Below are positions 1 to 5,105 of a stretch of DNA of 6,241 nucleotides, in pieces. The notes under the pieces were generated by a model. The model did no database searches. It saw only the letters and a list, made by a program, of their open reading frames with translations, and was not told the origin of the DNA. Position numbers and translations under genes: made by a program. How positions within the stretch are numbered: the stretch's first letter is position 1; every line of letters starts with the position of its first letter. The stretch is from Candidatus Latescibacterota bacterium (lineage in GTDB: Bacteria > Latescibacterota > 4484-107): assembly GCA_030613045.1 (NCBI GenBank), contig JAUWMS010000167.1:1-6241 (forward strand), written 5' to 3'.

Positions 1-96
1 TCTTTCGGATGTGGAGGAGCGCTCTTTTAGACGTTTGGATTTTCGTTCTCCTCCTTACGCTTCACGTCCCAAGCGGCATTTTATGGCGGATTTTTT

Positions 97-125
97 AATA
101 TACCATCCAACCCAACCTTTGTCAA
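97..125 (-). promoter_or_regulatory. Sigma-70-like promoter facing left out of the window
   Basis: Read on the minus strand there is a perfect -35 TTGACA (120-125), a 17-nt spacer, and a -10 TATATT (97-102, five of six consensus bases). The predicted start of transcription is near position 90. It lies only 14 bp past the flippase stop codon, so a new leftward transcript probably begins here and the flippase is the last gene of its own unit. A purine-rich AAGGAGG on the minus strand at 50-56 could be a ribosome binding site, but no ATG, GTG or TTG follows at usable distance, so the gene served must start beyond the left edge or the match is chance. The promoter is a consensus match only. Confidence 0.55.
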
Positions 126-138
126 TCAAATTTTCCCA

Positions 139-1458
139 TCAAGGCTTATTTTTTTCACCACGTTCGGTCTGGAAGAACGAACGCTCTCCCTCCCCAGGCT
201 CCGTAGCGACCCTTTCCTCAGTGCGCATTCGCTCCCACACGATCTCCCCTATATTCCCCACGCACAATGCCCCACCTACCCCGAACAAAATCCATATTAT
301 GGTATGCAAATTCGTATGATACACCCCGATCAACCCCACCTCCAATAGGCAAGCCACCGCCATACTAATTAGAAAACGCGTCCGGCATCGCGCCAAATTA
401 AAATGCATCAACACCGCCATTAAACTCAACGGCGCCATCGCCACTCCGAAAAGGCGCAGCAAGGGAGCCGCGGCCACGTATTTTTCCCCGAACAACAGGC
501 GGAGGAACAACTCCGGAAACAAAGCGTATGCTATGGCCCCGGCCCCGGCGATCCCTCCCGCATACAACATCCCCCGATCCAGGAGATGAAAAGCGTTCCC
601 GTTCAGCGCGTGCGACCGCGCCATCATCGGAAACAACACCAACACAATAGCGCCCGGGGCGTACAACACCACCCGCCCCAACACCCCGGCCGCCGCGTAC
701 ATGCCCGCCTCCTCCGGAGGGAAATAATGTCTTACCAACACCATATCTATATTCGTCAACACCATAAAACAAAGCGACGCCGCAGCCGCAGGCAGACCAT
801 AGGAGAACATCTCCCTCCATGACACGCCGGATCTCCTCTTTTTCGCAGGCGCCCACAACGCCCTCAGCGCAAATGCACTGAGCCCCAATACGGCCAAAGT
901 CGCCAGACTCAGAGAAGCCAACGCGCCATACACCCCCCATCCCACGTAAACCAAAAGCATTCCAAGACCCAGCTTCGACACGCTCCCCAATATGGTGCTT
1001 CCTCCAACGTACCCGAACCGGTGCAATCCCTGCAACGTCCCCAGATTCACGGGCAACAACAAGCCCACTCCCAATGCCGCGGCAATAAGAACCACCGGCG
1101 TTACAGATGAAATGTTCAGAAATCCCGCGATTCTTCCACTCATCATTAGAAATCCCGCCATTCCCACCACCGCACAGAGCGATACCCACTTCAGCGCACT
1201 CAGATACAGCACACCCAGCCGATCGTCGTCCTCGACACCAAGCCTCGCTCCATATTGAGCCATCACCAACCGAACCGTTCCTGCCGGCACCGAGGTGATC
1301 ACCAACAACGAAAACAGCGCGTTCATCATCCCATAGTCCGATACCGAGAGCGCGCGCCCCATAAAAAACTGAAACAGATAATTGCACCCATTCCCAATCA
1401 TCATCGCAGCAAACAGAAACGCGCTGGTCTTCAACAAGCCGGTTGAATTGGACATCAT
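139..1458 (-). CDS. Oligosaccharide flippase family protein (Wzx/MATE-like)
   Basis: A 439-residue polytopic membrane protein, predicted to move lipid-linked oligosaccharide from the cytoplasmic to the outer face of the inner membrane. By eye it has about 12 hydrophobic segments, at roughly 10-32, 43-65, 88-106, 119-138, 150-172, 175-198, 218-240, 252-280, 298-320, 330-355, 361-382 and 386-405. A basic cytoplasmic loop (KKRR, near 205) divides the two halves. The stretch around 237-260 with NIDMVLVRHYFPPEEAGMYA is typical of the polysaccharide biosynthesis/flippase superfamily, as is the length. The charged tail (about 412-439) is soluble. Two ATGs are adjacent (1458 and 1455). The GGGGAGG Shine-Dalgarno sequence abuts the first with no spacing, so the second may be favoured. 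It follows a soluble glycosyltransferase by 120 bp and is probably co-transcribed. The family is clear; the substrate cannot be read from sequence. Confidence 0.9.
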   Translation of the reverse strand: MMSNSTGLLKTSAFLFAAMMIGNGCNYLFQFFMGRALSVSDYGMMNALFSLLVITSVPAGTVRLVMAQYGARLGVEDDDRLGVLYLSALKWVSLCAVVGMAGFLMMSGRIAGFLNISSVTPVVLIAAALGVGLLLPVNLGTLQGLHRFGYVGGSTILGSVSKLGLGMLLVYVGWGVYGALASLSLATLAVLGLSAFALRALWAPAKKRRSGVSWREMFSYGLPAAAASLCFMVLTNIDMVLVRHYFPPEEAGMYAAAGVLGRVVLYAPGAIVLVLFPMMARSHALNGNAFHLLDRGMLYAGGIAGAGAIAYALFPELFLRLLFGEKYVAAAPLLRLFGVAMAPLSLMAVLMHFNLARCRTRFLISMAVACLLEVGLIGVYHTNLHTIIWILFGVGGALCVGNIGEIVWERMRTEERVATEPGEGERSFFQTERGEKNKP

Positions 1459-1470
1459 CCTCCCCGTGTG

Positions 1471-1533
1471 TTGGTGACTGGTGATTGGTGACTGGTGATT
1501 GGTGACTGGTGATTGGTGATTGGTGATTGGTGA
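1471..1533. repeat. Heptanucleotide tandem repeat, nine units, in flippase 5' leader
   Basis: Nine head-to-tail 7-mers of the form YTGGTGA: units 1, 3, 5, 7, 8 and 9 are TTGGTGA and units 2, 4 and 6 are CTGGTGA. Apart from that first base there is no divergence, which suggests recent expansion or homogenisation. The tract lies entirely between the soluble glycosyltransferase and the flippase and ends about 12 nt from the flippase start codon, next to its GGGGAGG ribosome binding site. In the flippase mRNA it reads as a C- and A-rich TCACCAR repeat that should be largely unstructured. Confidence 0.95.
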
Positions 1534-1536
1534 GAC

Positions 1537-1576
1537 GATAGCGGATTTCGGATTGAGAAATCCGGAATCCGCTATC
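1537..1576. other. 18-bp-stem hairpin directly after the soluble glycosyltransferase stop
   Basis: Inverted repeat with arms 1537-1554 and 1559-1576 and a 4-nt GAGA loop; 17 of 18 positions are complementary. On the minus strand it begins three bases after the TAG stop at 1579-1581. No T-run follows the hairpin in the minus direction (the heptamer tract comes next), so it does not fit a standard intrinsic terminator. It may instead protect the upstream mRNA's 3' end, act as a processing site, or be a dispersed palindromic repeat. Confidence 0.75.
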
Positions 1577-1578
1577 CG

Positions 1579-2325
1579 CTATGCTATGCGGTCGTAGTAC
1601 TTCAAAATATGCATCCTGTAAAAGATCGCCAACGTATCCAGCCCGGTCTTCCACAGATCCTCAAAACGTATATTCCCCCACCGGACCGGCCTTCTGAAAT
1701 TCAGGATGACAGGAGCCTCCGCAATTTTGTACCCGAGACGATGAGCATTTGCAAGAATCTCTACGTCGAACGCAAATTGCTTACAAAGAATTTTCGGAAA
1801 AACGCGGTCCAGGACCTCACGTCTGTATAGCTTCAGACCTACCTGCGTATCCTTAAGAGGCATCCTGAAAAGAAGCCCAAGCGCCGCCGCATAGATATAA
1901 CTTATGATCTTCCTTCTTCTCGGATAATGGATCTCGGACAAAGGATGCCTTTTGGAACCGATCACCACATCCACCTTCCTATCCTGCATAATATAGAGCA
2001 ACGTTCCCACCTGGCTGGGGTGCAGGTCCAAATCCGCATCGAGGAAAATCACCACCTCCCCGGTTGCATTGCCGAACCCAAACTTCAAAGCATGGCCCTT
2101 CCCCGTATTTCCCCCACATTGCACAACATGTATCCGATCCCGCTCCCGGGCCGCTCTTTGCGCCTCCTCGTATGTATTATCCGTACTTCCATCGTCCACC
2201 AAAAGAATCTCGAAATCGGTGCTCAGTTTCTCAAAAGTCGCCTCCGTCTCCAGGAGATTCTCATAGATATTTCCCCCCTCGTTGTAAGCAGGCATAATAA
2301 CGGATATCTTGCCTTGGAAATCCAT
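1579..2325 (-). CDS. Family 2 glycosyltransferase, polyprenyl/dolichol-phosphate sugar transferase type
   Basis: A 248-residue, apparently soluble GT-A fold enzyme that should transfer a hexose from a nucleotide sugar to a polyprenyl phosphate or growing glycan at the cytoplasmic membrane face. In order: the N-terminal PAYNEGGNI (12-20), the nucleotide-binding DDGSTDNT (44-51), GNTGKGHAL (72-80), the metal-binding DAD at 96-98 within FLDADLDLHP, GSKR (123-126), and DTQVGLK (159-165), typical of DPM1/ALG5-like members. About 250 residues is the usual size for the single-domain form. No C-terminal membrane helices are visible, so membrane association would be peripheral or via a partner. The ATG is preceded by a purine-rich GGGGGAGAGG a few bases upstream. 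The flippase follows 120 bp downstream. The family is secure; donor and acceptor are not. Confidence 0.93.
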   Translation of the reverse strand: MDFQGKISVIMPAYNEGGNIYENLLETEATFEKLSTDFEILLVDDGSTDNTYEEAQRAARERDRIHVVQCGGNTGKGHALKFGFGNATGEVVIFLDADLDLHPSQVGTLLYIMQDRKVDVVIGSKRHPLSEIHYPRRRKIISYIYAAALGLLFRMPLKDTQVGLKLYRREVLDRVFPKILCKQFAFDVEILANAHRLGYKIAEAPVILNFRRPVRWGNIRFEDLWKTGLDTLAIFYRMHILKYYDRIA

Positions 2326-2431
2326 AAACCTCTCCCCCGCCTATCCAACGATGTGATGGACGATTCCAGGGATCTTTTCGGCCGAACCCATACTTATATT
2401 CAAACTCCTTTGACCTCACCTGCTACCTAAA

Positions 2432-2456
2432 AATGGCACGGATTTAATCGGATTTT
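2432..2456. repeat. Dispersed AATGG-CACGGATT repeat (first site)
   Basis: The sequence AATGGCACGGATTT followed by ATCGGATTTTT resembles 4395-4420 and 4799-4824, where AATGGGACACGGATT is followed by GCACGGATTAC. All three sites share AATGG, then CACGGATT, then a second CGGATT unit about 9-10 bp on. This looks like a degenerate dispersed repeat of period about 9. Confidence 0.5.
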
Positions 2457-2562
2457 TCCGGTGACCGAGTAACGACAAGGGATTGTCACCATACTAAGTC
2501 TCCAAATATACCCACTCACTTTGGAATTTTTCTTTTCTTTCCCGACCCTATGTGAACTGCAA

Positions 2563-2648
2563 CGCAGAGACCGCAAAGACCGCAGAGAACTGCGAGCGTT
2601 TTGGTTAGGCTTGCTCTGCGCACTTTGCGTGCTCAGTGGTGAAAAAAG
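2563..2648. repeat. 9-bp-period inverted-repeat element ending in GTGGTGAAAAAAG
   Basis: The left arm is three nonamers: CGCAGAGAC (2563-2571), CGCAAAGAC (2572-2580) and CGCAGAGAA (2581-2589). The right arm (about 2613-2638) is, on the opposite strand, a diverged version with ACTGAGCA, CGCAAAG and CGCAGAG units in the same order, so the arms can pair around a loop of about 23 nt. The right end, GTGGTGAAAAAAG (2636-2648), is identical over 13 nt to the end of the inverted repeat at 5083-5095, although the internal unit there is an octamer instead. Noncoding. Confidence 0.65.
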
Positions 2649-2755
2649 AAAAAACTGAAGGTGAAGCGGAATATCTCACCCAACAGGTGATTCAGCTTCT
2701 CAGGAAAAACGAGCAAAACTACCTGAAAGTCAGGAGATTACGAATACTCTGTTGA
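2639..2755 (+). CDS. Possible 38-residue small protein or gene remnant
   Basis: A GTG-initiated plus-strand frame ending in TGA. The conceptual product is highly charged and glutamine-rich. It starts VKKEKTEGEAEYL and continues with a plausible amphipathic stretch (TQQVIQLLRKNEQNY). That composition is more protein-like than the arginine/proline-rich shadow frames elsewhere here, and I do not recognise it. Against it: no Shine-Dalgarno sequence precedes the GTG, the first codons are the end of a dispersed repeat (GTGGTGAAAAAAG), and it is antisense to all four genes. It could be a decayed 5' end of a former gene or chance. Confidence 0.18.
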   Translation: MKKEKTEGEAEYLTQQVIQLLRKNEQNYLKVRRLRILC

Positions 2756-2843
2756 GTTCGTTTTCCATTTTTAGGTCTATTGAATCCAACAACCGGCATT
2801 GGCCATCCATGCTGCCTCCACTGATGACTCATGAGACCCGCCA

Positions 2844-4289
2844 CTAACGCCCAAAATCCCTCAGATGCCCCGCCACCTTCTTCGCAGCCCGAAACAAAAA
2901 TTTCCCGTCGTCCTTACGCCGCAACCCCAAAATCTTCCTCCCCACAAACTCCGGATCGAAAGCCACCTTATACATCCCCTGGGTCATTTCCGAAATCTCG
3001 TCGTCCTTAAGCGGCGTCTCCATCACCGGCTCCCGCATATCGTACCGATCCCAGTCCAGCGTCCTCAAAAGCCCTTGCTCTTTGCATTCCTCGAACAACG
3101 GCGTGCCCGGATACGGCACCATTAAGGTGGCCTGCATCGTATCGGCATAGCCTTTTTTGAGGAGATATTTGCCCAGTTCCAAGGTCTTCCGGGCGTGCTC
3201 TTTGGTTTCCCAGGGATAGCCGAACATGATCGTCAGGTGCGGCTCCAGACCCGCTTGCTTCGCTTTTTTACAGGAATCTATAATCCGCGCCACGGTATTG
3301 TTCTTCCTGATCCGATCCAACGTTTCCTGATGCGCGGACTCCAGACCGAACAAAAGCATCCTGAAACCGGCCTGCCTCATCAGGCGATATTCTTCCAGGC
3401 TCAACGCGCCAAAGCGCATATTGCAGCCGAGGCGAACTTTTTTGTGATAGCCCTTCTCGATCATCAGCTTAGAAAATTTTCGGATCCAGGCGCCCACAGG
3501 AAACGTCCCCGTGTCGTCGAATACCTCTTTGACGCCAACCTGTTCGATCAGCATCCCGATCTCCTGAACGAGACGTTCGGGTGCGCCCGTGCGGTAAGTC
3601 GGAAATAAGGTCGTCCAGGAACAGAACGTGCATCGGTGCCACCAGCAGTCCCGACCCACCATCGTATAGGTTCCGGGAAAGGTTTTATAGTTGCCGTTCA
3701 GCCGGTTGTATAGATCCCACCTCGTCAGTTCCCGGTCTACGAAAGGCAGTGTATTCAAATCGTGTTTCAGCACAAAAGGCCCGGTGTTCTGGATCGCGCC
3801 GTCCGCTCTGTGCCAGATTCCCGGCTCTAAGGGTTCATTGCCCTCCAAGTAACGAGCTAAGTTCAACAGGAGAAAGTCGTAGTCGCCGCCGGTCAGCACA
3901 AAATCCACCTTACACTGCTCAAAAGACTCCTCCGGCAGCGCGGTCACGTGATCCCCCATGAGAACGACCTTCGTCTCGGGACACGCGGTCTTCAGGTCGT
4001 CTATAATCCGCCAATGTTTCTTGACCACAGGCGTCTTTGTCTCGATGACCAGCAGGTCGGGGCGCTGCTTCCTGATCTCACCGAGCCAGTCTTTATAGCG
4101 CTTACCCTCCGCGATCGCGTCGTCCCAACTCACCTCGTATCCGGCCTGTTTCAACACCGTAGCCGCGTACGCAGGCACCATCGGATAGATGTACGTGGGC
4201 TCGGAGAACCACTGAAATTGCCGGTTCTGGCCCAGCAACGGCACGCCCTTGTCGCTTTCTATGGGGGGATAGGAGATTCGGATTTTCAA
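2844..4289 (-). CDS. B12-binding-domain-like radical SAM protein
   Basis: A cytoplasmic iron-sulfur enzyme that should cleave S-adenosylmethionine to start radical chemistry; substrate unknown. Numbered from the TTG at 4289 (481 residues), it starts MKIRISYPPIESDKG. About residues 30-150 form a Rossmann-like cobalamin-binding-type domain, but the base-off DxHxxG motif is replaced by DDAIAEG (56-62), so any B12 binding would be unusual or absent. The cluster motif is CWWHRCTFC (Cys 215, 220, 223; DNA 3621-3647), spaced CX4CX2C rather than CX3CX2C. Later Elp3/MiaB-type features are GLESAHQETLDRIRK (315-329), FGYPWET (356-362) and VPYPGTPLF (391-399). A longer frame begins with GTG GTG at 4313 and 4310, but those codons lie in a dispersed repeat; the TTG has AAAGGG seven bases upstream and gives the natural family start. 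Surface-glycan context suggests sugar or lipid modification, unproven. Confidence 0.88.
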   Translation of the reverse strand: MKIRISYPPIESDKGVPLLGQNRQFQWFSEPTYIYPMVPAYAATVLKQAGYEVSWDDAIAEGKRYKDWLGEIRKQRPDLLVIETKTPVVKKHWRIIDDLKTACPETKVVLMGDHVTALPEESFEQCKVDFVLTGGDYDFLLLNLARYLEGNEPLEPGIWHRADGAIQNTGPFVLKHDLNTLPFVDRELTRWDLYNRLNGNYKTFPGTYTMVGRDCWWHRCTFCSWTTLFPTYRTGAPERLVQEIGMLIEQVGVKEVFDDTGTFPVGAWIRKFSKLMIEKGYHKKVRLGCNMRFGALSLEEYRLMRQAGFRMLLFGLESAHQETLDRIRKNNTVARIIDSCKKAKQAGLEPHLTIMFGYPWETKEHARKTLELGKYLLKKGYADTMQATLMVPYPGTPLFEECKEQGLLRTLDWDRYDMREPVMETPLKDDEISEMTQGMYKVAFDPEFVGRKILGLRRKDDGKFLFRAAKKVAGHLRDFGR

Positions 4290-4298
4290 TGGGACACC

Positions 4299-4334
4299 CT
4301 TTTTTCTCACCACGGAGACACGGAGACACGGAGA
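4299..4334. repeat. Left arm of 26-bp inverted repeat, made of CACGGAGA octamers
   Basis: Three perfect octamers CACGGAGA (4311-4318, 4319-4326, 4327-4334) preceded by a T-run and CTCAC. The 26 nt at 4308-4333 match the reverse complement of 5063-5088 at 25 of 26 positions and of 4659-4684 at 24 of 26. The arm overlaps the upstream part of the radical SAM reading frame: on the minus strand it provides the GTG-GTG codons and the A-run leading into the AAAGGG ribosome binding site of the TTG start. Confidence 0.8.
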
Positions 4335-4484
4335 ACCACGGATCAGAACACCATCTAAGTGTGTTCAAAAAAAGCCGCTTACTTTTTCTTTTTTAATGGG
4401 ACACGGATTGCACGGATTACCCCATTTTTTGTCTAACCAGATCCGCATCGTCATCCCGACCGTCCGTGCCGCTGTGCACCGACA

Positions 4485-4568
4485 TTAACAATTTATAATT
4501 AACAATTTACAATTAACAATTTGGATTATTAGCAGACACTAATTGCAAATTGTGAATGGTGAATGACT
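4485..4568. repeat. AT-rich 7/14-bp-period tracts in copy 1
   Basis: Three 14-mers, TTAACAATTTATAA (4485-4498), TTAACAATTTACAA (4499-4512) and TTAACAATTTGGAT (4513-4526), are each two heptamers. After a 14-nt gap come four further heptamers, AATTGCA, AATTGTG, AATGGTG and AATGACT (4541-4568). The seven-base period matches the GC-richer heptamer tract at 1471-1533. Confidence 0.8.
4492..4519 (-). promoter_or_regulatory. Weak promoter candidate upstream of the radical SAM gene
   Basis: On the minus strand TTGTTA (4514-4519) and TATAAA (4492-4497) are separated by 16 nt, and the same pair recurs in copy 2 at 4896-4923. Both elements fall inside the AT-rich 14-mer tract, so the match may reflect composition only. 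If real, the duplication would have doubled the promoter for the radical SAM gene, with a leader of roughly 200 nt or more. Confidence 0.2.
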
Positions 4569-4575
4569 AGTTGAC

Positions 4576-4599
4576 AAGTTCCACGACATCGTGGCACTT
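4576..4599. repeat. 24-nt palindrome flanked by TTGACAA, copy 1
   Basis: The palindrome AAGT-T-CCACGA-CA-TCGTGG-C-ACTT has ten paired bases, one T/C mismatch and a 2-nt centre. It is bordered by direct TTGACAA copies on both sides (4571-4577 and 4598-4604). The dyad resembles an operator or a dispersed palindromic unit. It is identical in copy 2, so no substitution has hit it. Confidence 0.6.
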
Positions 4600-4701
4600 G
4601 ACAACCAATTGTGAACGATTGTCGCGCCTTCCAACTTGTTTTCCTAAAATTATCTTCCCTCCGTGCCTCCGTGTCTCCGTTGTGAAAAAAGAGAGCCTGC
4701 T

Positions 4702-4746
4702 TCACCTCGCCAGCCTCCGCATCGCCAATCCCCTGAGAAATCCCAC
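4702..4746 (-). pseudogene. Duplicated 3' tail of the membrane glycosyltransferase gene
   Basis: These 45 bases are identical to 5106-5150 and encode the last 14 residues plus stop (VGFLRGLAMRRLAR) of the glycosyltransferase to the right. It was carried along by the 404-bp duplication and has no start codon or upstream gene body, so it is a non-functional fragment. It shows that the duplicated unit arose from the 3' end of that gene plus its downstream spacer. Confidence 0.9.
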
Positions 4747-4979
4747 TCAGAACACCATCTAAGTGTGTTCAAAAAATGCCGCTTGCTTTTTCTTTTTTAA
4801 TGGGATACGGATTGCACGGATTACCCCATTTTTTGTCTAACCAGATCCGCATTGTCATCCCGACCGTCCGTGCCGCTGTGCACCGACATTAACAATTTAT
4901 AATTAACAGTTTACAATTAACAATTTGGATTATTAGCAGACACTAATTGCAAATTGTGAATGGTGAATGGCTAGTTGAC

Positions 4980-5003
4980 AAGTTCCACGACATCGTGGCA
5001 CTT
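4980..5003. repeat. 24-nt palindrome, copy 2
   Basis: Same dyad as at 4576-4599, unchanged between copies, again with TTGACAA on both sides (4975-4981 and 5002-5008). Confidence 0.6.
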
Positions 5004-5062
5004 GACAACCAATTGGGAACGATTGTCGCGCCTTCCAACTTGTTTTCCTAAAATTATCTTCC

Positions 5063-5097
5063 CTCCGTGCCTCCGTGTCTCCGTGGTGAAAAAAGAG
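5063..5097. repeat. Right arm of the 26-bp inverted repeat
   Basis: Reverse complement of the octamer-rich arm at 4308-4333 over 5063-5088 with one mismatch, followed by AAAAAAGAG. A second version lies in copy 1 at 4659-4693 with one more mismatch at 4681. It ends 8 bp downstream (in gene direction) of the glycosyltransferase stop codon. Its GTGGTGAAAAAAG edge recurs at 2636-2648. Confidence 0.75.
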
Positions 5098-5105
5098 AGC
5101 CTGCT

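Larger units (their letters stand above)
2326..2843. other. 518-bp spacer between radical SAM gene and soluble glycosyltransferase
   Basis: No convincing gene of normal size on either strand. It holds a CACGGATT-type repeat (2432-2456), a small inverted repeat with GGTGAC and GTCACC arms (2460-2465 and 2485-2490) enclosing a nested GACAA/TTGTC hairpin (2474-2487), a 9-bp-period inverted-repeat element (2563-2648), and one plus-strand open frame of 38 codons (2639-2755). I found no strong sigma-70 promoter for the downstream glycosyltransferase: a TATATT on the minus strand near 2509 lacks a -35 partner. Confidence 0.6.
4343..4746. repeat. 404-bp tandem duplication, copy 1
   Basis: Aligns base for base with 4747-5150 without indels. 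The copies differ at 8 positions (4373/4777, 4381/4785, 4402/4806, 4449/4853, 4505/4909, 4566/4970, 4612/5016, 4681/5085), giving 98.0 percent identity; five are transitions and three transversions. The direct junction is between 4746 and 4747. I see no microhomology at the breakpoints: the bases before copy 1 (CACGGA) and at the copy ends (TCCCAC) differ. This copy lies between the radical SAM gene and the active copy of the glycosyltransferase 3' end. Confidence 0.97.

Noticed and set aside
11..319. Plus-strand frame of 102 codons over the flippase 3' end
   Set aside because: Proline-, serine- and arginine-rich with no motif, antisense to the flippase, no ribosome binding site. A shadow frame.
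1471..1533. CRISPR array
   Set aside because: Units are 7 bp and directly adjacent with no spacers; no Cas gene is present.
398..1654. Long minus-strand open frame (418 codons) overlapping the flippase in another frame
   Set aside because: Its translation is glycine-, arginine- and valine-rich with no recognisable domain, it runs through the heptamer tract and hairpin, and the overlapping flippase frame has a clear transmembrane pattern and family motifs.
1927..2430. Plus-strand frame of 167 codons opposite the soluble glycosyltransferase
   Set aside because: Antisense to a gene with intact catalytic motifs; composition typical of a shadow frame and no domain recognisable.
4346..4373. Intrinsic terminator from the GAACAC/GTGTTC hairpin beside an A-run
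   Set aside because: On the minus strand, where the genes lie, the T-run precedes the 6-bp stem instead of following it; on the plus strand the stem is followed by A rather than T.
4308..5088. Insertion sequence between the inverted repeats
   Set aside because: No transposase or remnant frame lies between the arms, so at most a non-autonomous element can be proposed.
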